DNA of 64,000 nucleotides from Nocardioides sp. Soil805 (lineage in GTDB: Bacteria > Actinomycetota > Actinomycetes > Propionibacteriales > Nocardioidaceae), in the NCBI RefSeq assembly GCF_001429625.1, contig NZ_LMSU01000001.1, positions 1,292,310 to 1,356,309 of the forward strand, in the 5' to 3' direction. This document shows positions 23,850 to 31,213 of the stretch, piece by piece. A program made the translations under genes and the position numbers. Position 1 is the stretch's first letter. Every line of letters starts with the position of its first letter. Below the pieces are notes generated by a model. The model searched no databases and had not been told where the DNA came from. It saw only the letters and a list, made by a program, of their open reading frames with translations.

Positions 23850-25088
23850 ATGACGACCGGACACCTGGTCCAGGAGTGTGGCGAGGCGATCTCAGCCGCA
23901 CTAGACAAGGTGCAACGGGTTGAGCTCCTCTACCTCTCGCCGGCCGAGAAGGCCGCAGCGCTCGTCGAGCTGGCCCGGCTGGAGTCCCGGGTCGCGTCGA
24001 CCCGGCTGCGGTTGATGGCCGTCGCCGACGAGGTGGCCGAGGAGTCGGGCGACCGTGATGTAGCGGCGTGGTTCGCGCGCACGGCGCGGGTCGATCGGGG
24101 TCCGGCCCGTCGAGACCTGCAGCTCGCCCGCGCGCTCGAGCGCCGGTGGACTCTCGTGGCGGACGGCCACACGTCGGGGGAGCTGTCGACGGCGCAGGCC
24201 GACGTGATCGCTCGTGCGTTGGACGACCTGCCCGACGACACCCCCTCCGACATCGTGGTGAAGGCGGAGAAGGTGCTGGTCGAGCACGCCATGACCTTCG
24301 CGCCGCACGAGCTGCGGGTCCTGGGCAGCCGGATCCTCGACGTCGTCGCACCCGAGGTCGGCGAGGAGCACGAGCGCAAGCGCCTCGAGGACGAGGAACA
24401 TCACGCCCGCAGGGCGACGTCGTTGACCACCCGTTCCCACGGGGACGGGACCACCACGATCCGGATCCGGGTCCCCGACGCGACCGCCGGCCGACTGCTG
24501 ACCTATCTCCATGCGTGGACCAACCCCCGCAAGGACGACAGCACACCGGCTGGTCAGGACGGCACCGCAACGAAGGTGCCGTACTCGACCCGGCTCGGGC
24601 ACGCGTTCTGCGACCTCCTCGAGCACCTCGACCCCAGCCGCCTGCCGGTCCACGGCGGCGCCGCCACGACGGTGGTCGTGACGATGGACCTCGACTCGCT
24701 GATGACCGGACTCGGGGTCGCGACCACCAGCACCGGCGGCCGCATCACCGCCGCCGAGGCCCGCCGACTCGCGTGCACCGCCAAGCTGGTCCCTGCCGTC
24801 CTGGGCGGGACGTCCGAGGTCCTCGACCTCGGCCGCGCCAAGCGCCTCTACGACACCGCGCAGCGCAAGGCCATGGGCCTCCGGGACCAACACTGTCGGG
24901 CCGAGGGATGCGACATCCCCGCCGCCTGGTGCGAAGCCCACCACCTCACCCCGTGGAGCAAGGGCGGCAAGACCGACCTCGCCGAAGGCTTGCTCCTGTG
25001 CAGCCATCACCACCACCGGGCCCACGACGACCGCTACCTCCACGACCGGCTCCCCAACGGCGACCTCCGCTTCCACCGCCGCAGATAG
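23850..25088 (+). CDS. DUF222/13E12-family protein with C-terminal HNH nuclease domain
   Basis: A 412-residue member of the multicopy actinobacterial 13E12 repeat family: an N-terminal helical DUF222 domain (about 10-300; RVELLYLSPAEKAAALVELA, GELSTAQADVIARAL) and an HNH domain near the C-terminus (CRAEGCDIPAAWCEAHHLTP, then CSHHHHRAHD) with the expected zinc cysteines and catalytic His. Nuclease activity is predicted, target unknown. ATG at 23850 has GGGGG seven bases upstream. Members are often SOS-regulated and are suspected selfish or repair elements; here a LexA-like box precedes the gene. Confidence 0.88.
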   Translation: MTTGHLVQECGEAISAALDKVQRVELLYLSPAEKAAALVELARLESRVASTRLRLMAVADEVAEESGDRDVAAWFARTARVDRGPARRDLQLARALERRWTLVADGHTSGELSTAQADVIARALDDLPDDTPSDIVVKAEKVLVEHAMTFAPHELRVLGSRILDVVAPEVGEEHERKRLEDEEHHARRATSLTTRSHGDGTTTIRIRVPDATAGRLLTYLHAWTNPRKDDSTPAGQDGTATKVPYSTRLGHAFCDLLEHLDPSRLPVHGGAATTVVVTMDLDSLMTGLGVATTSTGGRITAAEARRLACTAKLVPAVLGGTSEVLDLGRAKRLYDTAQRKAMGLRDQHCRAEGCDIPAAWCEAHHLTPWSKGGKTDLAEGLLLCSHHHHRAHDDRYLHDRLPNGDLRFHRRR

Positions 25089-25133
25089 GACGCGGCCCGT
25101 GCGACCGCACGACCCACGCCAGGCGGCCGCGGA

Positions 25134-26318
25134 TCAGAGCGTCTCGAACCTCAGCCCGCCGGCCTGCACCCGCGCGAGCAGGTTCTCCCCCATCGCCTGC
25201 GCTGTGGTGACCTGTCCGGCGGTGGGCGGGTTGTCGTCGAGGGCGAGGCACAGCGCCGACTCGGCGAGCATCATCGACGTCTCCGTGTAGCCGGGGTCCC
25301 CGCCGGAGACGCGGGTGCGCACGGTGCGACCGCCGCCCTCGCCGACGAAGTCGACGGTGAACCACGACTTATCGCGGCGCGCCTCGTCGGGCCCCTGTCC
25401 CTGCGCGACCTTGGAGAGCACGAACTTGCGCACCGGGGCGACCTGGGCGGCGAGGGCCAGCGCGCCGACGCCGAGCGCGCCGCCGGCGGCGTACCGGATC
25501 GTCTTCGTGCCGGCGTAGTGCGAGTAGCGGAAGTCGGGCCCGTACGCCGGCAGCGCGGCGCCGCTGCGGGCCACGACGATCGGGTCGATGGTCGGCAGCG
25601 GGAGCAGCCAGTAGCCGAGGACCGGGTCCCGGTGCGGCTTGCCGGAGACCGGGCGCGACCTCCGCCCGTCGGCCGGCTTGCCCTCGGACCGGCGGCGGGC
25701 GCCGTACGCCTGCTTCATCTGGCGGGCCCGGGCGAACTGCTCGAGCGCGGAGTGGATGGTCCCGCCGGACGCCATCCCGCCGGAGCGGACGACGCCGCGC
25801 AGCGTGATCGGGGTGTCGGAGGGGAGCTGCTGCACGGTCCAGAAGGCGCCGAGGTCGTGCGGGATGGAGTCGAACCCACAGGCGTGCACGAGGCGGGCAC
25901 CGCTGCGCACGGCCGCCTGGTGGTGGCGCAGGTACATCCGGTCGACGAACTCCGGCTCGCCCGTGAGGTCGACGTAGTCGGTGCCGGCGTCGGCGCACGC
26001 GGCGACCAGCGGCTCGCCGTACGCGAGGTAGGGCCCGACCGTGGTGATGACGACCCGGGCGCGCGAGGCGACATCGGCGAGGCTGGTCGGGTCGGTCACG
26101 TCCGCGTGCAGCAGCTCGAGCTCGCCGAGCTCGGGGGCGAGGGTGACCAGGTGGGCCCGGACCTCCTCGAGCCTGTCGCGGTTGCGGCCGGCGAGCGCCC
26201 AGCGCAGCCCCTCTGGGGCGTGCCGCGCGAGGTACTCCGCGGTCAGCCGGCCGGTGAAGCCGGTCGCCCCGAAGAGCACGATGTCGAGGTCACGGTCGCC
26301 GCTGCGCGCATCAGTCAT
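25134..26318 (-). CDS. Saccharopine-dehydrogenase-like / trans-acting enoyl reductase family protein
   Basis: A 394-residue NAD(P)-binding protein: Rossmann start DIVLFGATGFTGRLTAEYLA, VVITTVGPYLAYGEPLVAAC, CGFDSIPHDLGAFW. This is the family of M. tuberculosis Rv2953, an enoyl reductase working in trans with polyketide synthases on phenolic lipids, and of uncharacterised paralogues present across actinobacteria. No polyketide synthase is nearby, so a general lipid role is more likely (inference). ATG at 26318; divergent from the beta-propeller gene. Confidence 0.85.
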   Translation of the reverse strand: MTDARSGDRDLDIVLFGATGFTGRLTAEYLARHAPEGLRWALAGRNRDRLEEVRAHLVTLAPELGELELLHADVTDPTSLADVASRARVVITTVGPYLAYGEPLVAACADAGTDYVDLTGEPEFVDRMYLRHHQAAVRSGARLVHACGFDSIPHDLGAFWTVQQLPSDTPITLRGVVRSGGMASGGTIHSALEQFARARQMKQAYGARRRSEGKPADGRRSRPVSGKPHRDPVLGYWLLPLPTIDPIVVARSGAALPAYGPDFRYSHYAGTKTIRYAAGGALGVGALALAAQVAPVRKFVLSKVAQGQGPDEARRDKSWFTVDFVGEGGGRTVRTRVSGGDPGYTETSMMLAESALCLALDDNPPTAGQVTTAQAMGENLLARVQAGGLRFETL

Positions 26319-26373
26319 GCCGCCATCCAAACAGGTGCCGGAACCCCCGCGCGCGACACGGCGTCCCACACCC

Positions 26374-28347
26374 ATGACGAAGTCGCTCGCGGTCGCGCTG
26401 GGAGTGGTTGCCCTGATCGCCGGCACCGTAGCCGGCACCGTCCTCACCACGCTGGCGGTGACGAGCGGGCCACGGACCCCGAGCCCCTCGAGCGACCTGC
26501 GCCTCGCGAGCGCGACCTTGCGACCGGCCACGTCGTGCGAGGACCTGCTCGCCCGGTACGTCGAGCGCGGCGTCGCCGAGGTCGGCCCCTACGGCTGGGA
26601 CACGGGTCCGATCATCATGTTCGACGCGATGGGCAGCGCCCGCTCGGAGAGCGCCGCCGGCGCACCCCTCCCCCGGACCACGGGGTCGAGCAGCACGGAC
26701 TCCGGCACCAACGTCCAGGAGGCCGGCGTCGACGAGCCCGACGTCGTCAAGGCCGCGGGTGACCTCCTGGTCCGTGTCCGCGACGACGTGCTCACCGTCC
26801 ACGACGTCTCCGGCGCCGACGTCCCTGGCGCCGCGCCGCGGCTGCTCTCCTCCCTCACGCTCACGGGCCTGCGCGACGGTGAGCTGCTGGTCTCCGGCGA
26901 CCGGGTCGTGGTCCTCGGCGCGGCCGAGGACTCCGCCGGCCGGAGCAGCGCCGGGGCCGCCGCCGAGATCCCGTACGACGGGTACGGCGCGCCGCCGCGC
27001 ACCCGGGTCGTCGTCCTGGACGTGAGCGACCCCGGCACCCCGCGGGTGGTGGACACCGCCGACTACGACGCCGAGCTCACCGCTGCCCGGCTGCACACCG
27101 GGCAGGGCGACACCGGGCAGGGCGACGACGTCGTCCGGCTCGTGCTCCGCACCTACCGTCCCGCGCTCGACTTCGCGCAGCCCGAGCCGGGCCGGGGACA
27201 GCAGGCGGCCCTCGAGCACAACCGCCGGGTCGTGCGCGAGACCACCCTCGCGGACTGGCTGCCCACCAGCGACGGCGAGCAGGTCGTCGACTGCGCCGAC
27301 GTCGCCGTGCCGACCGACGACGACGCGGCCCTGGGCACGACGACGGTGGTGGCGCTGCGACCCACCGACCCGGACCCGCTCGACTCCCCCGCGTCGACGG
27401 CCGTGGCCGCAGATGCCGCGACGTCGTACTTCTCCCCCGACCGCTTCTACCTGGCCACCACGGCGACGCCCGGCTGGTGGACCGCCGGGGAGCCGGCCTG
27501 CCTCGACCGTTGCGTGCCCGGCTCGACCGGTGGCGGGTTCGGCGACGGCACCACCGACCTCTACGCCTTCGCCCTCGACGGCATCGCCACGACCTTCGTC
27601 GCCGGCGGGCAGGTGACGGGCACGGTCCGCGACCGCTGGGCCATGGACTTCTCCGGCGACACGCTGCGGGTGGCCGTGGGCACGACCGACCGGACCGCGG
27701 GATCGAACACTCTCCCCGCCAACGCCGTGATCACGCTGCGCGAGGACGAGGGCGGCCTCGACGAGGTGGGGCGGGTCGACGGCCTGGGGGTGGGCGAGGA
27801 CATCAAGGCGGTCCGCTGGTTCGACGACCTCGCGATCGTGGTGACCTTCCGGCAGGTCGACCCGCTGTACGCCGTCGACCTCACCGACCCGGGCGCGCCC
27901 CGCCTCCTCGGTGAGCTGAAGGTCCCCGGCTACAGCGACTACCTCCACCCCCTCGGTGGCCGGCGGCTGCTCGGCATCGGCCAGGACGCCTCGGCCGACG
28001 GGTCGCTGCGGGGCGCGCAGGCTGCCCTCTTCGACGTCACCGACCTGACGGCTCCCCAACGCCTCGACGCCGTGGCCTACCCGCCCTTCTCGGTCGCGGG
28101 CGCCGGCACCGATCCGCGGCAGCTCACCTGGCTGCCGGAGCAGCGGGTCGCGCTGGCCGTCGTGTCCCGCGGGTGGTCCGGAGGCACCGCCTGGGTGTCC
28201 GTCCTGCGGCTCGGTGCCGACCGGATCCGCAACGAGATGGTCGAGGTGGACGTCCAGGACGAGCTCGCGGACGTGCGGCTGGTCCCCCTCGCCGACGGCC
28301 GGGTGGTCCTCGTCGCCGGTGACGCGGTCTCCTTCTTCGACCTGTGA
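26374..28347 (+). CDS. Secreted beta-propeller domain protein
   Basis: A 657-residue exported protein with an N-terminal membrane or signal segment (about residues 3-28) and a long region of the actinobacterial and archaeal secreted beta-propeller family, recognised by TNVQEAGVDEPDVVKAAGD near residue 110, repeated DVSDPGTPRVV and DLTDPGAPRLLGELKVPGYS units, and a final strand. Contains CLDRC, a probable disulfide. Function of the family is unknown. No lipobox is visible. Next gene follows 31 bases later. Confidence 0.85.
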   Translation: MTKSLAVALGVVALIAGTVAGTVLTTLAVTSGPRTPSPSSDLRLASATLRPATSCEDLLARYVERGVAEVGPYGWDTGPIIMFDAMGSARSESAAGAPLPRTTGSSSTDSGTNVQEAGVDEPDVVKAAGDLLVRVRDDVLTVHDVSGADVPGAAPRLLSSLTLTGLRDGELLVSGDRVVVLGAAEDSAGRSSAGAAAEIPYDGYGAPPRTRVVVLDVSDPGTPRVVDTADYDAELTAARLHTGQGDTGQGDDVVRLVLRTYRPALDFAQPEPGRGQQAALEHNRRVVRETTLADWLPTSDGEQVVDCADVAVPTDDDAALGTTTVVALRPTDPDPLDSPASTAVAADAATSYFSPDRFYLATTATPGWWTAGEPACLDRCVPGSTGGGFGDGTTDLYAFALDGIATTFVAGGQVTGTVRDRWAMDFSGDTLRVAVGTTDRTAGSNTLPANAVITLREDEGGLDEVGRVDGLGVGEDIKAVRWFDDLAIVVTFRQVDPLYAVDLTDPGAPRLLGELKVPGYSDYLHPLGGRRLLGIGQDASADGSLRGAQAALFDVTDLTAPQRLDAVAYPPFSVAGAGTDPRQLTWLPEQRVALAVVSRGWSGGTAWVSVLRLGADRIRNEMVEVDVQDELADVRLVPLADGRVVLVAGDAVSFFDL

Positions 28348-28365
28348 GGGAGGCGGGGTGCGGCC

Positions 28366-28371
28366 TACTCT
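28366..28371 (+). promoter_or_regulatory. -10-like box (TACTCT-N7-ATG) of the DUF2277 gene
   Basis: TACTCT is seven bases before the ATG at 28379 and overlaps a GGGGG that could also act as ribosome binding site, so either a leaderless or a led transcript is possible. Confidence 0.4.
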
Positions 28372-28378
28372 GGGGGAC

Positions 28379-28645
28379 ATGTGCCGCAACATCCGCCCCC
28401 TCAACAACTTCGAGCCGCCGGCCACGCGCGACGAGGTCACCGCCGCCGCGCTGCAGTACGTCCGCAAGGTGGCCGGGACCACCAAGCCGTCGCAGGCCAA
28501 CGAGGCGGCCTTCCACGCAGCGGTGCGCGAGATCGCCCACATCACCCAGCACCTGCTCGACGACCTGGTGACGACCGCCCCACCCAAGGACCGCGACGTC
28601 GAGGCCGCCAAGGCGCGGGCCCGCGCCCAGGCGCGCTACGCGTGA
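28379..28645 (+). CDS. DUF2277 family protein
   Basis: An 88-residue cytoplasmic protein with the hallmark MCRNIRPLNNFEPPAT start and a helical body containing ALQYVRKVAGTTKPSQANE. Function unknown; it is a common short actinobacterial and proteobacterial family. Its stop overlaps the GTG start of the sirtuin gene (GTGA), so the two are co-translated. Confidence 0.9.
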   Translation: MCRNIRPLNNFEPPATRDEVTAAALQYVRKVAGTTKPSQANEAAFHAAVREIAHITQHLLDDLVTTAPPKDRDVEAAKARARAQARYA

Positions 28646-29550
28646 CGCTGAGCACCGACCGCGAGGTCGCAACCAGCACCGACCGCGAGGTCGCGACCGG
28701 CACCGACCGCGAGGTCGCAACCAGCACCCACCGCCAGGTCGCATCAGACACCGAGGAGGTGCTCGACTTCCTCGACGGACGCCCGCTCGTCGCGCTCACG
28801 GGCGCCGGCCTGTCCACCGACTCCGGGATCCCCGACTACCGCGGTCCGGGCGCGCCGGTGCGGATGCCGATGACCTACCAGGAGTTCGTCGCCGGGCCCG
28901 GCCAGCAGCAGCGCTACTGGGCGCGCAGTCACCTCGGCTGGGCCCGGATGGGGCACGCCGAGCCCAACGCCGGCCACCGGGCCCTGGCCCGCCTCGACCC
29001 CGAGCTGCTCATCACCCAGAACGTAGACGGACTCCACGAGGCCGCCGGCTCGCGGCAGCTCGTGGCGCTGCACGGCCGGGTGTCCGAGGTCGTGTGCCTC
29101 GGCTGTCGCCGGGTCACCCCCCGCGCGGCGCTGCAGGAGCGGCTGGCCCACCTCAACGCCGGCTGGCTCGCCGAGCACGCCGCGGCGGCGATGCGACCCG
29201 ACGGCGACGTCGAGCTCGAGCAGACCGACGGCTTCGTGGTGCCCGGCTGCGCCGAGTGCGAGGGACCGCTCAAGCCCCACGTCGTCTTCTTCGGCGAGAA
29301 CGTCCCCGCCGAGCGGGTCGCCCGCTGCTACGCCGCCGTGGACGCCCTCGGCAGCGCGGGCGCGCTGCTGGTGGCGGGCTCGTCGCTGACCGTGATGAGC
29401 GGGCTCCGGTTCGTCAAGCGCGCCGCCCGTGCCGGCACGCCGGTGGTGATCGTCAACCGCGGTACGACGCGCGGCGACGAGCACGCGACGTACCGGCTCG
29501 GCACGGGGTGCAGCGAGTTCCTCACCGCACTGGCCGCGGGCCGCGGCTGA
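28642..29550 (+). CDS. Sir2 family NAD-dependent protein deacylase with N-terminal 8-residue repeats
   Basis: Removes acyl groups from lysines using NAD. The 302-residue protein has GAGLSTDSGIPDYRG (54-68), TQNVDGLHEAAGS (125-137), catalytic His144, a structural zinc site (Cys152, Cys155, Cys203, Cys206) and GSSLTVMSG. The first 35 residues are four tandem copies of an eight-residue unit, (S/G)TDREVAT, encoded by four 24-bp DNA repeats; this segment is outside the fold. GTG at 28642 overlaps the DUF2277 stop; no later start with a ribosome site is evident. Confidence 0.92.
   Translation: MTLSTDREVATSTDREVATGTDREVATSTHRQVASDTEEVLDFLDGRPLVALTGAGLSTDSGIPDYRGPGAPVRMPMTYQEFVAGPGQQQRYWARSHLGWARMGHAEPNAGHRALARLDPELLITQNVDGLHEAAGSRQLVALHGRVSEVVCLGCRRVTPRAALQERLAHLNAGWLAEHAAAAMRPDGDVELEQTDGFVVPGCAECEGPLKPHVVFFGENVPAERVARCYAAVDALGSAGALLVAGSSLTVMSGLRFVKRAARAGTPVVIVNRGTTRGDEHATYRLGTGCSEFLTALAAGRG
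28651..28746 (+). repeat. Four 24-bp tandem repeats in the sirtuin 5' end
   Basis: Units at 28651, 28675, 28699 and 28723 of AGCACCGACCGCGAGGTCGC plus four bases. The first three differ by one or two bases; the fourth is more diverged. In frame and therefore length-variable without frameshift. Confidence 0.9.
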
Positions 29551-29583
29551 CCCCGGCCCAGCCCGCGCGCCGCGGCCGACGTC

Positions 29584-29611
29584 GGCTCAGAGGCGGCGGC
29601 TCAGAGGCGGC
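29584..29611. repeat. 14-bp tandem duplication across the ideR stop codon
   Basis: GGCTCAGAGGCGGC occurs twice in a row (29584-29597 and 29598-29611). The second unit holds the ideR stop (TCA on the plus strand at 29601-29603) and the last codons; the first unit is a copy just beyond the stop. Confidence 0.85.
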
Positions 29612-30296
29612 GGACGAAGATGTGCTCGGCCGCCTCGAGCACGACCTCGGCGGTCTCGCCCCCGGAGCCCACGAGGATGCCCTCGGCCGTGGCGGCGACG
29701 ACCACGGTCTTGTCGGGCAGCGCGCCGACGCGGCGCAGGGTGCTCATCAGGTCCTCGTCCTTCTGCATCTCCTCGGAGATGCGACGCACGAGCACCCGCG
29801 AGTCCTCCGGGCCCGCGACCGCGGACAGCGGCTCGACGCCCTCCATGAAGCCCTCCCCGACCCCGCTCTCGCCGAGCTCGTCGAGACCCGGGATCGGGTT
29901 GCCGTACGGCGACTCCGTGGGGTGGTCGAGCAGCTCGACGAGGCGGCGCTCGACCGTCTCGGACATCACGTGCTCCCAGCGGCACGCCTCGGCATGCACG
30001 AGCTCCCAGTCGAGGCCGATGACGTCGGTGAGCAGGCGCTCGGCGAGGCGGTGCTTGCGCATGACCCGGGTCGCGAGGCGCAGGCCCTCCTCGGTCAGCT
30101 GCAGGTGCCGGTCGCCCTCGACGGTGAGCAGGCCGTCGCGCTCCATCCGGGCGACGGTCTGGGAGACCGTGGGCCCGCTCTGGTGGAGGCGCTCGGCGAT
30201 CCGGGCGCGCAGCGGGACGATGCCCTCCTCCACGAGCTCGTAGATCGTGCGGAGGTACATCTCGGTGGTGTCGATCAGGTCGCTCACGCCGCTCAT
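29601..30296 (-). CDS. ideR: Iron-dependent repressor of the DtxR/IdeR family
   Basis: Fe(II)-activated DNA-binding repressor of iron uptake and storage genes. The 231-residue protein has the winged-helix domain [18 protein letters not shown] and [19 protein letters not shown], metal-site residues including the Cys-Glu-His set in [21 protein letters not shown], and an SH3-like C-terminus. Similarity to M. tuberculosis IdeR over the first 140 residues is high by eye; the C-terminal third is less conserved. ATG at 30296 ([13 protein letters not shown]) was chosen by comparison with IdeR. It is divergent from the hotdog-like gene with short direct repeats between them. Confidence 0.9.
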   Translation of the reverse strand: MSGVSDLIDTTEMYLRTIYELVEEGIVPLRARIAERLHQSGPTVSQTVARMERDGLLTVEGDRHLQLTEEGLRLATRVMRKHRLAERLLTDVIGLDWELVHAEACRWEHVMSETVERRLVELLDHPTESPYGNPIPGLDELGESGVGEGFMEGVEPLSAVAGPEDSRVLVRRISEEMQKDEDLMSTLRRVGALPDKTVVVAATAEGILVGSGGETAEVVLEAAEHIFVRRL

Positions 30297-30322
30297 TGTG
30301 TCCCATGGCCGGTGCCACACCC

Positions 30323-30375
30323 GAGATGGCCGCAGGTGAAGTGGCCGCAGGTGAAGTGGCGCTGCCGAAGTGGCA
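30323..30375 (+). repeat. Four direct repeats GA(A/G)(G/A)TGGC at 14-15 bp spacing
   Basis: GAGATGGC (30323), GAAGTGGC (30338), GAAGTGGC (30353) and GAAGTGGC (30367) lie in the ideR/hotdog intergenic region, the first two as full 15-bp units ending CGCAGGT. They precede the likely GTG start at 30386 and could be a regulator binding array or a decayed coding repeat, since an in-frame ATG at 30296 or 30305 would include them. Confidence 0.5.
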
Positions 30376-30385
30376 CAGTGGCGGG

Positions 30386-31180
30386 GTGACCGAGCTGATC
30401 GTCCCGCGCCGCTTCTGCGGACCGCCCGACTCGGGCAACGGCGGCTGGACCGCCGGGGCCCTCGCCACCACCCTCGCCTGCGAGCCCGGTGACCACGTGG
30501 ACCACTGGCCGACCATCGAGGTCTCGCTGCGGCAGCCGCCCCCGCTGGACGCGGCCATGGACGTCGTGGCCGGTGACGACGACACGTCCACCGCGAGCTT
30601 CAGTGGCGTGGTGATCGCCACCGCACGGCGTGCGTCCGGCACCACGCCGACCCCCGTCGAGGGGGTGGACCCGGACGTGGCGCGCGCGGCGGAGGCGGCG
30701 TACCCGGGTCACGCGTTCCACCCCTTCCCCACCTGCTTCGCCTGCGGCACCGGGCGCGAGGAGGGCGACGGGCTGCGGATCTTCCCGGGTCCCGTGGAGC
30801 CCTTCGGCGACGACCAGCAGCGGGTGGCCGCGACCTGGACGCCGCACCGCAGCGTCAGCGAGGACTTCCACACCTACGCCGACGAGGCTCCGCGGGCCTC
30901 GGTGGCCGCCACCTGGGCGGCGCTGGACTGCATCGGCGGCTGGGCGGGCGACCTCACCGAGCGGCTGATGGTGCTGGGCCGGATGACCGCACGCATCGAC
31001 ACCTTGCCGGTCATCGGGGAGGAGCACGTGGTCGTCGGCGCCAAGCGCGGCCAGGACGGCCGCAAGACCTTCACGGCCGCCACGCTGCACGACGCCGACG
31101 GACGGGTGGTCGCGACGGCGGAGCACATCTGGATCGCCGTCGACCCCGCGCTCTTCGGTGGCCGGCGTCCCTCGGATTGA
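30386..31180 (+). CDS. Hotdog/thioesterase-like hypothetical protein
   Basis: 265 residues from GTG 30386 (CACAGT is six bases upstream, close to the leaderless pattern); in-frame ATG at 30296 would add 30 residues made mostly of repeat sequence. The N-terminal half has [16 protein letters not shown] and [16 protein letters not shown], the C-terminal half [29 protein letters not shown] and a final AEHIWIAV strand, resembling two hotdog folds of PaaI-like acyl-CoA thioesterases. Function is inferred only from this fold-like pattern. Confidence 0.65.
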   Translation: MTELIVPRRFCGPPDSGNGGWTAGALATTLACEPGDHVDHWPTIEVSLRQPPPLDAAMDVVAGDDDTSTASFSGVVIATARRASGTTPTPVEGVDPDVARAAEAAYPGHAFHPFPTCFACGTGREEGDGLRIFPGPVEPFGDDQQRVAATWTPHRSVSEDFHTYADEAPRASVAATWAALDCIGGWAGDLTERLMVLGRMTARIDTLPVIGEEHVVVGAKRGQDGRKTFTAATLHDADGRVVATAEHIWIAVDPALFGGRRPSD

Positions 31181-31213
31181 CCGCGCCCCCGGCGGCTCGC
31201 CAGAATAGATCGC

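Noticed and set aside
23214..23850. Integrative element at tRNA-Arg
   Set aside because: No integrase, no repeated tRNA 3' end and no phage-like genes downstream; only the minisatellite and the DUF222 gene.
23225..23908. Minus-strand frames over the 32-bp repeats
   Set aside because: The repeat period is not a multiple of three, frames shift between units, and the ORF also covers tRNA-Arg.
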